DNA of 64,000 nt from Nocardia alni (GTDB taxonomy: Bacteria; Actinomycetota; Actinomycetes; Mycobacteriales; Mycobacteriaceae). Below, piece after piece: positions 54,268-62,715 of the stretch. Within the stretch, counting starts at the first letter, position 1. Each line of letters begins with the position of its first letter. The notes beneath the pieces are model-generated. The model made no database searches and had not been told where the DNA came from. It saw only the letters and a list, made by a program, of their open reading frames with translations. A program made the translations under genes and the position numbers. The stretch spans positions 1 through 64,000 of the forward strand of contig NZ_JAGPOX010000028.1 of NCBI RefSeq assembly GCF_019038435.1. Reading direction: 5' to 3'.

Positions 54268-54303
54268 ACGACACTGGTCCGGCACATCACAGACCAGTGT
54301 CGT
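54268..54303. terminator. Hairpin between the HAD gene and the WXG100 operon
   Basis: Perfect 12-bp stem ACGACACTGGTC / GACCAGTGTCGT with a 12-nt loop, 61 bp after the HAD stop and about 90 bp before the next start. It may be a terminator or an operator. Confidence 0.55.
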
Positions 54304-54396
54304 TGCGGTGGAACAACAGTTGGCGATGCGTCGTCATGTGCCCGAATGAGGGGACGTCAAATATCGCTACCTGTCGGCAAATGAGAGGCTGATTGC

Positions 54397-54723
54397 ATGG
54401 CATCAGACGCATCGACTCCATTCGAGGTGGTCCCGGCCGCGGTGTCGGATACCGGAAAGTTCGTTCAGGAGACGGCCACCGCACTGGTGAACGGTGTGCG
54501 CTCGGCGGATTCCGAGGTTCAGGGCCTGATGTCGACCTGGCGCGGTCAGGCCGCCACCGCCTACGCCGAGGGATGGGAGGAGGTTCGCAAGGGCGCACTC
54601 GAAGTTCTGGACGCCCTGCACACCATGGCGGACCTGATGGGAGTCGCCGCGACGTCCTTCGCCGACCTCGACGCCGAACGGGCCGCGAAGACCACGCGGG
54701 TCACGTCCTCGCTCAACCTCTGA
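54397..54723 (+). CDS. WXG100 (ESAT-6-like) protein, first of pair
   Basis: A 108-residue two-helix protein with the turn motif TWRGQ (W48-R49-G50) and helix TAYAEGWEEVRKGALEVLDALHTMADLM. WXG100 proteins are substrates or chaperone partners of type VII secretion. It is the first gene of a toxin operon and precedes a second WXG100-like gene by 16 bp. No ESX core component genes are in the window, so export would rely on machinery encoded elsewhere. Confidence 0.85.
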   Translation: MASDASTPFEVVPAAVSDTGKFVQETATALVNGVRSADSEVQGLMSTWRGQAATAYAEGWEEVRKGALEVLDALHTMADLMGVAATSFADLDAERAAKTTRVTSSLNL

Positions 54724-54739
54724 CCGTGGGGAGAAACCG

Positions 54740-55045
54740 ATGACAACACCTGCACCGGACGGATATCGGGTCGACCTCGAGCACCTCGACCAGGTAACGA
54801 CCCACATCGCGAATCTGAGGGGATTCGTAGCGGATTCACTGACCGGACTGGACCAGCGCATCTCCGCCGCACACCAACAATGGAGTGGTGCGGCCGCCGA
54901 AAAACACCTGGCCGCCCACCGCGAATGGATGAACGCCGCCCAGCGAATCAAGGACGGCATCGAAACCATGCACACCGCCGCGAAGACCGCCCACGCCGCC
55001 TACACCGACGGCCTGGCCGCCAACCGCAAGACATTGGGTGCGTGA
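54740..55045 (+). CDS. WXG100-like protein, second of pair
   Basis: A 101-residue all-helical protein with QQWSGAAAEKH (W48-S49-G50, the same position as in the first). GGGGAGAAA lies just before the ATG at 54740. It probably forms a heterodimer with the first protein, or pairs with the helical N-terminus of the toxin. The toxin start overlaps its stop. Confidence 0.82.
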   Translation: MTTPAPDGYRVDLEHLDQVTTHIANLRGFVADSLTGLDQRISAAHQQWSGAAAEKHLAAHREWMNAAQRIKDGIETMHTAAKTAHAAYTDGLAANRKTLGA

Positions 55046-56546
55046 GTTGACCACAGTCGACGCTCAACCCAGCATCTATTACGGCGCTGCCTCGGCACTG
55101 CACACGATCGCGTCGGACCTGTCCGCCGCGGTCAACGCGAAATGGGGTGCGCTCTCCGGTTGTTCGGGTATGTCCGGGTCCTACGACGAGGCCAAGAAAT
55201 GGTCCGCCTCCTACGACTTGCAGACCACCATGGCATTGGACGCCGCGACGCAACTCGCGATGACCATGGACAAGTACGGCTCGGCACTGCGCACCGTCGG
55301 TTTCAACCATGAGATGGCGGACTGGTCGGCCACTATCGGCAACAAGGGTCCGGCCCCGGTCAAACCGGCCGCCCCGGACATCCCTGCCGTGACCATGTGC
55401 CGGGTGCCGCCGCCCTCGGCGGGCGGGCCCGGTAACGGGCTGTCGGATGTGGTGGGCCTGGCCGAGAAGGTCGGAGTCATCATCCCGGACGGGAACCCCG
55501 GCAAGCTCGGCACGATCGGCAACACGTGGGCCGCGCTGGCGTCCGACCACGCCGTGACCGGCCTGCCCGATGAACTCGGCCGGATCGTCAACGCCGTACA
55601 TCTGGTGAAATCGCCCGAGGTGGACACGGTGTTGTCGGATCTGGCCGGCATGCAAACCTCGGCGCGGGCACTGGAAGGCCAGTTCAACGCCCTGGCCGGC
55701 GCCTGTCACGACCACGAGACCGCCCTGTGCGACCTGCGCGACAAACTCACGAAACAGCTGAAGGCCCTGGCGAAAGAACTCGCCGAACAGGAAGCGATCA
55801 ACCTCGCGATCGGCGCGGCGGCCTCGATGCTCACATTCGGCCTCGGCGCGGTCGTGGCGGTCGCACGAACCGCGCAAATCGTCGAGAAATTCGCAGGCCC
55901 GATCCGCGAAATGGTCGAGAGCTGGAAAGCCGAGCGTGCGATCGCCAAGGGGGTGAAGGTCGAGGAGAACATCGCCGACGAGACCCGGAAAATGCAGTCG
56001 CTCGAAAACCGGCTCGATGACGACGAATTCAGTGACCCCGGAGATTCGACCTGGCTTGCGGACAAGAACGGCATCACCCCGAACGACGCTGCCGTCTTGA
56101 ATCGTGGCCCGTCCAGCCTCGGCGGGAGTCGCGACGGAAGTAGTGACCTCATCTCCGCAATCCGCGAGGACAGAGTCACACCCCGTCAGCAGGCGGACAT
56201 GGACGCCTACAACAAGGCTCTGGACAAGTTGCCTGCCTATAAGGGGAACGTCGTGCGGCAAACCCACCTGTCCCCGGAACAGATTGCGGAGTACAAGCCC
56301 AACCAGCCGTATACCGAGGATGGCTACACCTGCACCTCTACCAATATGAACGGCACCGGCAACGGAGTGAACATGGGCTCGACCAATGTCGAATATCGGA
56401 TGACCAGCAAGACCGGTCGGCAGATTGGCGACTACGGCGGCACTTACGATGAGGTGCAATTCAAAGACCACACTAATTTTATGGTCAAGGCCAATTACTT
56501 CGATCCGAAATTAGGAAAACAGATCATCGTCATGGACGAGCTGTAG
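55038..56546 (+). CDS. T7SS-associated polymorphic toxin with predicted ADP-ribosyltransferase C-terminus
   Basis: A 502-residue protein. Residues 1 to about 330 are helical (WXG/LXG-like delivery part with a Pro-rich linker near 110-140 and a hydrophobic stretch INLAIGAAASMLTFGLGAVVAVA near 255-275). Residues about 395-502 fit the ADP-ribosyltransferase fold of the R-S-E class. These are YKGNVVR with R407, YTCTSTN with T433-S434-T435, and TYDEVQF with E472, followed by a F-x-V strand. The NAD-binding Arg, the STS-type motif and the catalytic Glu occur in the right order and spacing. Probable action: ADP-ribosylation of a target in rival cells. GTG 55038 overlaps the preceding gene; TTG 55047 is an alternative. 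An ADP-ribosylglycohydrolase lies 655 bp downstream. Confidence 0.75.
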   Translation: MRELTTVDAQPSIYYGAASALHTIASDLSAAVNAKWGALSGCSGMSGSYDEAKKWSASYDLQTTMALDAATQLAMTMDKYGSALRTVGFNHEMADWSATIGNKGPAPVKPAAPDIPAVTMCRVPPPSAGGPGNGLSDVVGLAEKVGVIIPDGNPGKLGTIGNTWAALASDHAVTGLPDELGRIVNAVHLVKSPEVDTVLSDLAGMQTSARALEGQFNALAGACHDHETALCDLRDKLTKQLKALAKELAEQEAINLAIGAAASMLTFGLGAVVAVARTAQIVEKFAGPIREMVESWKAERAIAKGVKVEENIADETRKMQSLENRLDDDEFSDPGDSTWLADKNGITPNDAAVLNRGPSSLGGSRDGSSDLISAIREDRVTPRQQADMDAYNKALDKLPAYKGNVVRQTHLSPEQIAEYKPNQPYTEDGYTCTSTNMNGTGNGVNMGSTNVEYRMTSKTGRQIGDYGGTYDEVQFKDHTNFMVKANYFDPKLGKQIIVMDEL

Positions 56547-56557
56547 GAGAGAACTAT

Positions 56558-56884
56558 ATGCCTGAGAAATTCGGTGGAAAAACGTTCTGGGATCGGGAGG
56601 AGTGGGAGCGGGTTCATGGAGAGAAATTGCCACCCATTCAGACCCCGGAGGAACAGGCCGCACTGATAGCGGAATGGGACGAGAAGATCCGCAACGCGCC
56701 GGAACCCCCTGCGGGAGTTCCCGATTACCGCAGTAGCAAGAACTTTGTCGATGATCTGGTAGGCACCGAGTTCGAGGGCTGGACCATCGATCCCACCACG
56801 GGCCAATGGCGCGATGCGCTCGGCCGCCCCGCCTACGATGTGCAGGGCCAGCGGATCCGCTACCCCGACGACACCCCGAGGTAG
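56558..56884 (+). CDS. Small cytoplasmic protein after the toxin, candidate immunity protein
   Basis: A 108-residue acidic protein 11 bp after the toxin, with GGAGAG before its ATG. No signal or membrane segment. Its position is that of an immunity gene, and its C-terminal half has a WTIDPTTGQWRDALGRPAYD motif followed by GQRIRYPDD. The family is not recognised. Lower A/T bias than the toxin 3' end is seen. It might instead be a secretion chaperone. Its 3' end is duplicated in the next gene. Confidence 0.6.
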   Translation: MPEKFGGKTFWDREEWERVHGEKLPPIQTPEEQAALIAEWDEKIRNAPEPPAGVPDYRSSKNFVDDLVGTEFEGWTIDPTTGQWRDALGRPAYDVQGQRIRYPDDTPR

Positions 56885-56888
56885 TGAG

Positions 56889-57131
56889 GTGAGCGGAAAG
56901 ATTGTGGGACCCACCACGGACGGTCCTACTCCGGAGGAACTCGCGGAGTATTCGGCTGGATTTGCGGCTTGGAATGCCCAGCGGGCAGCGGTTCCGGAGG
57001 CGGACAAGGTGCTGTTGACCAGCGGGAAGTTCGGAGCCGATGATCTGGGCGCAGGGCCAGCGCATCCGCTATTCAGACGACGCCGACAGAGGCTGACAGA
57101 AAACCGAGGAGCGCGGGCCGCCGATTGGTGA
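56889..57131 (+). pseudogene. Probable remnant of a second copy of the small gene
   Basis: GTG 56889 opens an 80-residue frame (VSGKIVGPTTDGPTPEELAEY...). In another frame, 57050-57100 encodes QGQRIRYSDDA, nearly identical to the end of the preceding gene (QGQRIRYPDDT). The DNA match GCAGGGCCAGCG...ATCCGCTA is direct. This suggests a duplicated immunity-like gene that has since shifted frame. A short translated product from 56889 remains possible. Confidence 0.5.
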
Positions 57132-57201
57132 GATGGGGGGAGTGCTGCCGTGAGCTTAATCCGTTGGTCCTGCCCCACAGGCAGAACTACTATCGGGCAC
57201 G

Positions 57202-58209
57202 ATGCGTACTGACTTGATGCTCGATTCGCTGGACGGGCTGTCGGTGGGGGATTCGCTGGGACAGGTGTTTCCTATCGTTCGCCGGTCGACTGTTGCGGAG
57301 TTGCGGGCGGGGAGCGTTCCGCCCGCGCCTTGGGGGTGGACGGACGATACCGAGATGGCGTGCAGTGTTGTCGCCGAATTGCTCGAGCGTGGGGGGATCG
57401 AACAGGATCGGCTTGCCTTGGCGTTCGCGAATCGGTTCGACGCCGGCCGGGATTACGGGTGGTGGGCGCAGCAGACGATGAACAAGGTTCGGCGGGGAGT
57501 GCACTGGCGTAAGGCGGCCGGGGCCGTATACAACGGCGAGGGCTCCTGTGGAAACGGCGGGGCCATGCGGGTCGCGCCTTTGGGCGCGTTCTATGCGGAC
57601 AAGCCGGATCGGGTTGTGGCCGAGGCTGTTCGGTCGGCTCAGGTGACGCATCTGCATCCGGAAGGAGTTGCCGGCGCGGTGGCGGTGGCCCTGGCGGCCG
57701 CGCACGCCGGACGTGCCCGGATCGGTGGAACTCGGCCCGTCCCAGCGGAATTCATCACCGCCGTGCTGGAACGGCTCGAGGACGGCGAGACGGCGCAACT
57801 GATCCGCCGCGCCCGCGAGTTGGTCGGCGCCCCGGCGGAGAGGGCCGCGGAAGAACTCGGCACCGGTATCCGCGTGCTGTCGCAGGACACGGTGCCGTTC
57901 ACCATGTGGGTCGCGGCGACATACTTGGACGACTACCCGACGGCGATCACCACGTGCATCGCGGCGGGCGGGGATAGCGACACCACGAGCGCGATCGTCG
58001 GCGGTATCGTCGCCGCCTACACCGGCGGCGGCGCGGGCACCGGGGTACCGGAGTCCTGGATCGCCTCGCGAGAGGCGTTGCCCGCCTGGTTCGAACAGAT
58101 CCGGGAGACGCGATCGGGGCGGAAACCCGGTTCGGGCCTGTTCAGACGGTGGTTTTCCGGGCGTCCGGGCGGCGGTGACCCGCCCCGGCCGACCCGCGAG
58201 CCCTGGTAG
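57202..58209 (+). CDS. ADP-ribosylglycohydrolase (DraG/ARH family)
   Basis: Removes ADP-ribose from modified residues. The 335-residue protein has the family's magnesium-binding motifs: GWTDDTE (T47-D48-D49) and GGDSDTT (D258, D260, T261), plus GSCGNGGAMRVAPLGAFY and THLHPEGVAGAVAVALAAA. The last 40 residues are Arg/Pro/Gly-rich. The gene is in line with, and directly after, the toxin operon that encodes a predicted ADP-ribosyltransferase. In the Tre1/Tri1 pair of Serratia the immunity protein is an ADP-ribosylhydrolase, so an enzymatic immunity role is a reasonable inference. Housekeeping roles for DraG-like proteins are the alternative. Confidence 0.92.
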   Translation: MRTDLMLDSLDGLSVGDSLGQVFPIVRRSTVAELRAGSVPPAPWGWTDDTEMACSVVAELLERGGIEQDRLALAFANRFDAGRDYGWWAQQTMNKVRRGVHWRKAAGAVYNGEGSCGNGGAMRVAPLGAFYADKPDRVVAEAVRSAQVTHLHPEGVAGAVAVALAAAHAGRARIGGTRPVPAEFITAVLERLEDGETAQLIRRARELVGAPAERAAEELGTGIRVLSQDTVPFTMWVAATYLDDYPTAITTCIAAGGDSDTTSAIVGGIVAAYTGGGAGTGVPESWIASREALPAWFEQIRETRSGRKPGSGLFRRWFSGRPGGGDPPRPTREPW

Positions 58210-58464
58210 CTCGAACGCCACGGAGTCCGGATCGGCCGGACGTAGCATCCCGACCGTCCATCCGAGGCCCTGTGATCTTCACGATGGATCCGCGAAACCC
58301 GCGCGATCCGCCCCGATGTCGGCAGTGCCCGAAATGCGGTATGTGACCAGCGCCTAAACTCGAATACCCGACAGATCTCCTGCGATACAACGAGACTCGT
58401 CGGTATGTGACATTGACAGTGAACACCGTGAATACCCTATGGCGCGCCGCGGCGGCAGGTCACA

Positions 58465-59391
58465 ATGGTCGCCATGGCGGCGACTGGTGATCCAGCGGAC
58501 GTGTGTGAATCGGAAGGTGGTTCTGGACAGCAGGATTCATCGAGCCTCGAGAAGATCGTCGATATCGATCGCTATCCGCTGCGGGATGCCGGATCTCCGG
58601 CATGGCGGGAGGTCGTGCGGGTAGCGCGAACCGGGCTCGCCGAAAACGGATGCTGTGTACTGCCGGGGTTCATCCGGCCGGAATTGCACGAGGTATTGCG
58701 GGCGGAGGGGGAGAAGCTCGCTCCGCACGCCTACTACCGCGTCGAGCGGGTCAACGCATACAACATTCCCCTCGACGCCGACCTGCCGGCCGGTCATCCG
58801 GGCCGGATCGTATTCGACCGCGGAAATGCCTTCGTGGCAAGGGATCTCATTCCGCGCGAGGCGCTCATCCAGGTGCTTTACACGAGCTCGCTGTTCCGTC
58901 GATTCCTGGCAGACTGTTTCGAACTGCCCGCACTGCACGAATTCGCCGATCCCCTGGCGGGATTGTGCCTGAACGTGGTGGCGCCCGGCATGTCCCATCC
59001 GTGGCATTTCGATACGAACGAGTTCACCGTTTCCCTGCTCACGCAGGCCCCGCAGTCCGGCGGCGTTTTCGAATACTGCCCGCGCATCCGCAGCCCGCGC
59101 GCGGAGAATCTCGACGATGTGCGTGCCGTATTGACCAGCGCAGGCGCGCATTTCGTGCGCGACCTCGAGTTGCGGCCCGGCGATCTGCAACTGTTCCAGG
59201 GCCGCTTCGCGCTGCATCGGGTCTCCCCGGTAACCGGAGATACGCAGCGGCACACGGCGATCTTCGCCTACAGCGACCTGCCCGGGATGATCGGCACCGC
59301 CGAACGTTCCAGGCAATTGTTCGGGCGGGTCCTGCCGGACCACCTGGCCGCGGAATACCACGCCGTCCGCGGAGACCGATTACTCGACTGA
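58465..59391 (+). CDS. 2-oxoglutarate/Fe(II)-dependent oxygenase-like protein
   Basis: A 308-residue protein with a double-stranded beta-helix. HPWHFDTNEFT supplies the iron ligands H181 and D183, and LHRVSPVTGDTQRHTAIF supplies the distal H251 and a downstream Arg. FADPLAGLCLNVV precedes the first ligand. Such enzymes hydroxylate or desaturate small molecules or residues. ATG 58465 (or 58474) is the start. The methyltransferase gene starts 14 bp after its stop. Together with the acyltransferase further on, this looks like a small biosynthetic or modification cluster. Confidence 0.82.
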   Translation: MVAMAATGDPADVCESEGGSGQQDSSSLEKIVDIDRYPLRDAGSPAWREVVRVARTGLAENGCCVLPGFIRPELHEVLRAEGEKLAPHAYYRVERVNAYNIPLDADLPAGHPGRIVFDRGNAFVARDLIPREALIQVLYTSSLFRRFLADCFELPALHEFADPLAGLCLNVVAPGMSHPWHFDTNEFTVSLLTQAPQSGGVFEYCPRIRSPRAENLDDVRAVLTSAGAHFVRDLELRPGDLQLFQGRFALHRVSPVTGDTQRHTAIFAYSDLPGMIGTAERSRQLFGRVLPDHLAAEYHAVRGDRLLD

Positions 59392-59405
59392 CAGGAAGAT
59401 TGCCC

Positions 59406-60230
59406 GTGCCGGTTTCGTTGCACAGCACTGGAAAAGCCTCGTTCGACGATATCTATGATCGCCCCGACCCCGCCGACTATTACCGCCGACTGGCCGAATT
59501 GGACTATCGCATACCGGAATTGGCCAGGCCGCATTTCGAGCGCCTGATCGAGAGCTATAGATCCGAAGTCGGCGCGGACCCGACCGTGCTGGACATCGGC
59601 TGCTCCTACGGGGTGAACGCGGCAATGCTGCGCTACGACACCACCGTTCAGCACCTCGCCGAGCACTACCGCGGCGGCGATACCGCCGCCAGGATCGCCC
59701 GTGACCGCGACCGGCTGGCCGCCCGCGACCGGCAACCGAATGTGCGCTTCATCGGCATGGACGCCTCCGCACCCGCCCTGGCCTACGCCTCCGCGTCCGG
59801 ACTGCTGCACGAGGTCGTGCACGCCGACCTGGAATCGCACGAGCCGACCGAGGAGCAGCGCCGGGTGCTCGGCTCCGCGGACCTGGTCGTCTCCACCGGT
59901 TGCGTCGGCTACGTCACCGACCGCACCCTGCTGCGGATCGTGCGTGCGCACGGACAGCGGCTGCCGTGGATGGCGCATTTCGTCCTGCGCATGTACGAAT
60001 ACGAACCGGTCGCCGAGCGCCTGGCAGAGCTCGGATACCGCACCCGGCGAATGCCCGGAACCTTCAAACAGCGTCGGTTCGCCTCGCCGGACGAGCAGCT
60101 TCAGGTGTTGAACACCTTGTCCGCCAAGGGAATCGACACGGCTGACCTGGAGCAGGAGGGCTGGCTGCACGCCCAGCTGTATATTTCGCTGCCCGAATCC
60201 GTTGCCGCCCGAGGCATTCTGCCCGAGTAA
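59406..60230 (+). CDS. Class I SAM-dependent methyltransferase
   Basis: A 274-residue protein from GTG 59406 (AGGA about 9 nt upstream). The SAM motif is VLDIGCSYGVNAAML near residue 62, the acidic motif is FIGMDASAPAL near 116, and later motifs are ADLVVSTGCVGYVTD and WMAHFVLRMYEYEP. The N-terminal ASFDDIYDRPDPADYYRRL is typical of a group of methyltransferases found beside oxygenases. The substrate is unknown, and coupling to the 2OG oxygenase suggests they act on the same compound. Confidence 0.88.
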   Translation: MPVSLHSTGKASFDDIYDRPDPADYYRRLAELDYRIPELARPHFERLIESYRSEVGADPTVLDIGCSYGVNAAMLRYDTTVQHLAEHYRGGDTAARIARDRDRLAARDRQPNVRFIGMDASAPALAYASASGLLHEVVHADLESHEPTEEQRRVLGSADLVVSTGCVGYVTDRTLLRIVRAHGQRLPWMAHFVLRMYEYEPVAERLAELGYRTRRMPGTFKQRRFASPDEQLQVLNTLSAKGIDTADLEQEGWLHAQLYISLPESVAARGILPE

Positions 60231-60324
60231 TGCCGCCGTGAGCGCCACGTCGAATGGGCCTCTTGCTACATTCTTGTGGTCCGACAGCCCGGAAGCCGGC
60301 GTCATGCCCGGATTCCATCATTTA

Positions 60325-60397
60325 CCGATGCGGTTGAAAGTAGCCCGAGGGATACAGCCTTCAGACCTGCGAGTAGGGCTACTTTCGACCGCATCGG
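60325..60397 (+). promoter_or_regulatory. Long inverted repeat upstream of the acyltransferase gene
   Basis: 22-bp arms starting CCGATGCGGTTGAAAGTAGC and closing with its complement (21 of 22 positions pair), loop of 29 nt, ending 34 bp before the start codon. No T tract follows. It could be a 5'-UTR control hairpin, a protein site or a small mobile palindrome. Just upstream, 60256-60275 carries a half copy of the 84-bp palindrome family. Confidence 0.75.
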
Positions 60398-60431
60398 AAA
60401 CAACCGACACGGTACGAGATGAGGACTGCCA

Positions 60432-62249
60432 GTGACCGACCCCGATCGCACCTTCGCGTTCGATGATCAGCTGCCGCGCGTGCCGCTGCCGACGCTCGAG
60501 GCCAGCCGTGCCCGCTTCCTCGAGTGGTGCGCGCCGCTGCTGACCGACGACGAATTCGCGCAGACCGAGCGTGCCCTCGCGGACCTGTTGCGCCCGGAGG
60601 GTCCGGGCCGCAAGCTGCACGCGGATCTCGTGAGGTTCGACGCGACACCGGGGGTGGGCAGCTGGCTCGACGAGTTCTGGCCGTCGAGGTACCTGGGCCG
60701 TCGTGATCGAATCGCGTTGAACGCCAACTTCTTCTTCCTGTTCCGCGACGACACTCCGCTGGCCGGGTCCACCGGCGTCGAGCAGGCGCAGCGTGCGGCC
60801 GCGATCGTCACGGCCGCGGTGGACTACAAACTGCTGCTGGACGCCGAGCGGATCCCACCGATCCTGCAACGCGGACAGCATCTTTCGATGGCGCAGAACA
60901 AATACCTGTTCTCCGAGACCAGGATTCCGGGCGACCCGCAGGACACCGTGCGTGTGCCTTACAGCGACGAGTGGCCCGGCCCGTCCACCGCCCGGCATAT
61001 TCTCGTGCTGTTCCACGGCAACATCTTCCGGATGGACGTACTCGGTCCGGACGCGAGCCCCTACGCGACCGATGATCTCGCCGACGGCCTGCGCGCGATC
61101 ATGAAAACTGCCCGCCCGGCCGCGGCCGACGGCTCGGTCGGGCACCTGACGACCCTGGCCCGGGCTGAATGGGCCGGTGTGCGGGCGAGATTGCGTGCCG
61201 AACCGGTGAACGCCGCCGCCCTCGACGTGATCGAGACCGCCCTTTTCTGCGTATGCCTGGAGGATTTCGCCCCGCGCGACACCCAGCAGGCCTGTGATCA
61301 CCTGCTGCACGGAGACAGCGGCAACCGCTGGTTCGACAAGGCGGTGTCGTTCATCGTTTTCGCCGACGGTAGTGCGGGCATCAACGTCGAGCACTGCGGG
61401 CTGGACGGCACCACGATCCTGTCGTTCGTCGACAACTTGCTCGAGACCTCCGCGGCCGAGCATGCAGGCAGTTCCGGCGCGCAGGCTCAGGGGTTGCCGC
61501 CCTTCGAGCCGGTCGAATTCACCCTGGATCCGGTGATGCGCGGTGAGATCGCCGGGGCGGCAGCGGCATTCGAGGCATTCGCACAGGCCAACGCCACCCA
61601 GGCCGTGTCGTTCCCAGATTTCGGTGCGGAACAGGCCAAATCGCTGGGCCTGTCCCCGGATGCCTTCGCGCAGTTGAGCTACCAGCTTGCCCATCGTCGC
61701 AGCAAGGGCCTGACCGGCGCCACCTACGAGTCCATCGCCACCCGCCAGTACCGCAACGGGCGCACCGAGGCGATGCGGGTGGTCACCCCGCAGATCCTGG
61801 AATTCGTTGCGGCCATGGATGATCCGGCCGCCTCGCCGGACACGCGCCGCGAGAAGATCCGTGCCGCCGCCCAGGCCCACGTGAGCCGTGCGAAACAGTG
61901 CCAGCTCGGCGACGCTCCCGAGCAGCACCTGTGGGAGCTGCAATGGATCCAGCGCCGTCGCGGCGAGGCATTGGGTGTCACCGACCCGATGCCGTTCTAC
62001 GACAGCCCCGGCTGGCTGATCACCCGTGACGACTACCTGAGCACGAGTTCGGCCCCTTCGGCCAACATCCAGTACTTCGGCTTCGGCTGCACCAGCCCGA
62101 AATGCATCGGCGTCGCCTACGTCCTGCTCCCCGACCGCTGGAATCTCTACCTGGCCACCCCGACCTCGGTGGCCGCCGAGATGCACAAGTTCGCCGATCA
62201 ACTGCGCGTGGCGGTAGGGGAGTTGCGAGAGTTGCTCGCCGATTCCTGA
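60432..62249 (+). CDS. Choline/carnitine O-acyltransferase-family protein
   Basis: A 605-residue protein of the carnitine/choline acyltransferase fold, common in eukaryotes but uncommon in bacteria. Visible motifs: N-terminal LPRVPLPTLEASRARFL, then WLDEFWPSRYLGRRDRI, GQHLSMAQNKYLFSETRIPG, and the catalytic His321 in INVEHCGLDGTT. Later motifs are SIATRQYRNGRTEAMR and the substrate-binding LSTSSAPS. All standard positions are present, so an active acyl-CoA:alcohol acyltransferase is expected. The alcohol might be choline, carnitine or a product of the two upstream enzymes. GTG 60432 is the start. Confidence 0.92.
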   Translation: MTDPDRTFAFDDQLPRVPLPTLEASRARFLEWCAPLLTDDEFAQTERALADLLRPEGPGRKLHADLVRFDATPGVGSWLDEFWPSRYLGRRDRIALNANFFFLFRDDTPLAGSTGVEQAQRAAAIVTAAVDYKLLLDAERIPPILQRGQHLSMAQNKYLFSETRIPGDPQDTVRVPYSDEWPGPSTARHILVLFHGNIFRMDVLGPDASPYATDDLADGLRAIMKTARPAAADGSVGHLTTLARAEWAGVRARLRAEPVNAAALDVIETALFCVCLEDFAPRDTQQACDHLLHGDSGNRWFDKAVSFIVFADGSAGINVEHCGLDGTTILSFVDNLLETSAAEHAGSSGAQAQGLPPFEPVEFTLDPVMRGEIAGAAAAFEAFAQANATQAVSFPDFGAEQAKSLGLSPDAFAQLSYQLAHRRSKGLTGATYESIATRQYRNGRTEAMRVVTPQILEFVAAMDDPAASPDTRREKIRAAAQAHVSRAKQCQLGDAPEQHLWELQWIQRRRGEALGVTDPMPFYDSPGWLITRDDYLSTSSAPSANIQYFGFGCTSPKCIGVAYVLLPDRWNLYLATPTSVAAEMHKFADQLRVAVGELRELLADS

Positions 62250-62715
62250 CGCCTGCCGGCCCGGCTCACCCACCACCCGGTGCCGGTAGAGCGGCGGCTT
62301 CCCGAGCAGAGGGATGTGGTCGGCCGGAATCCGCGACCCGCGATTTCGGCCGACTGCATGTCGAGATGCCTACCCGCTCTCGAGCGACCCGGGATGCCGG
62401 CGGCCCGCTCGTCACCCGGTTGCCGGTGGTCGTTGTCATCCCGGTGCTTGGCGGTTTGGTCGTCATCTGGTGCGCTGGTGGCTCGATTGTCATCCGGTGT
62501 GCCTGTGGCTCAGCTGTCATCACGCGTCTTGCGCCCAGGATTCGTGGTAACCACTGCGCCCGCTCCTCCGCCCGGCGTCTCGAGATGGACAGCCGGGAGT
62601 CTCGGGATCGCCGTGACCTGTGTCGATGCCAGGGCTCGACGGGATTGCGCTGGTGGGGCTCGCGTCGTGGAAAACCATTCGAGCTCGTACCGCCAGCACT
62701 GCTAGCGTCACGTTT
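62250..62715 (+). other. Gene-free interval with 27-bp tandem repeats
   Basis: No gene is supported. Units starting GTCAT/GTCAC begin at 62411, 62435, 62462, 62489 and 62516, spaced 24, 27, 27 and 27 bp. Each unit contains CCGGTG or TGGTGC and GGTGG or GTGGC words. A frame read on the minus strand gives 9-residue repeats, but these look like a by-product. TAGCGT 7 nt before the next GTG is a possible leaderless -10. Confidence 0.6.

Noticed and set aside
60318..62276. 652-residue open frame antisense to the acyltransferase gene
   Set aside because: A codon-bias shadow of the sense gene, low-complexity and without motifs.
62411..62520. Possible CRISPR array
   Set aside because: The 27-bp units are directly adjacent with no unique spacers and are diverged; no cas gene is near.
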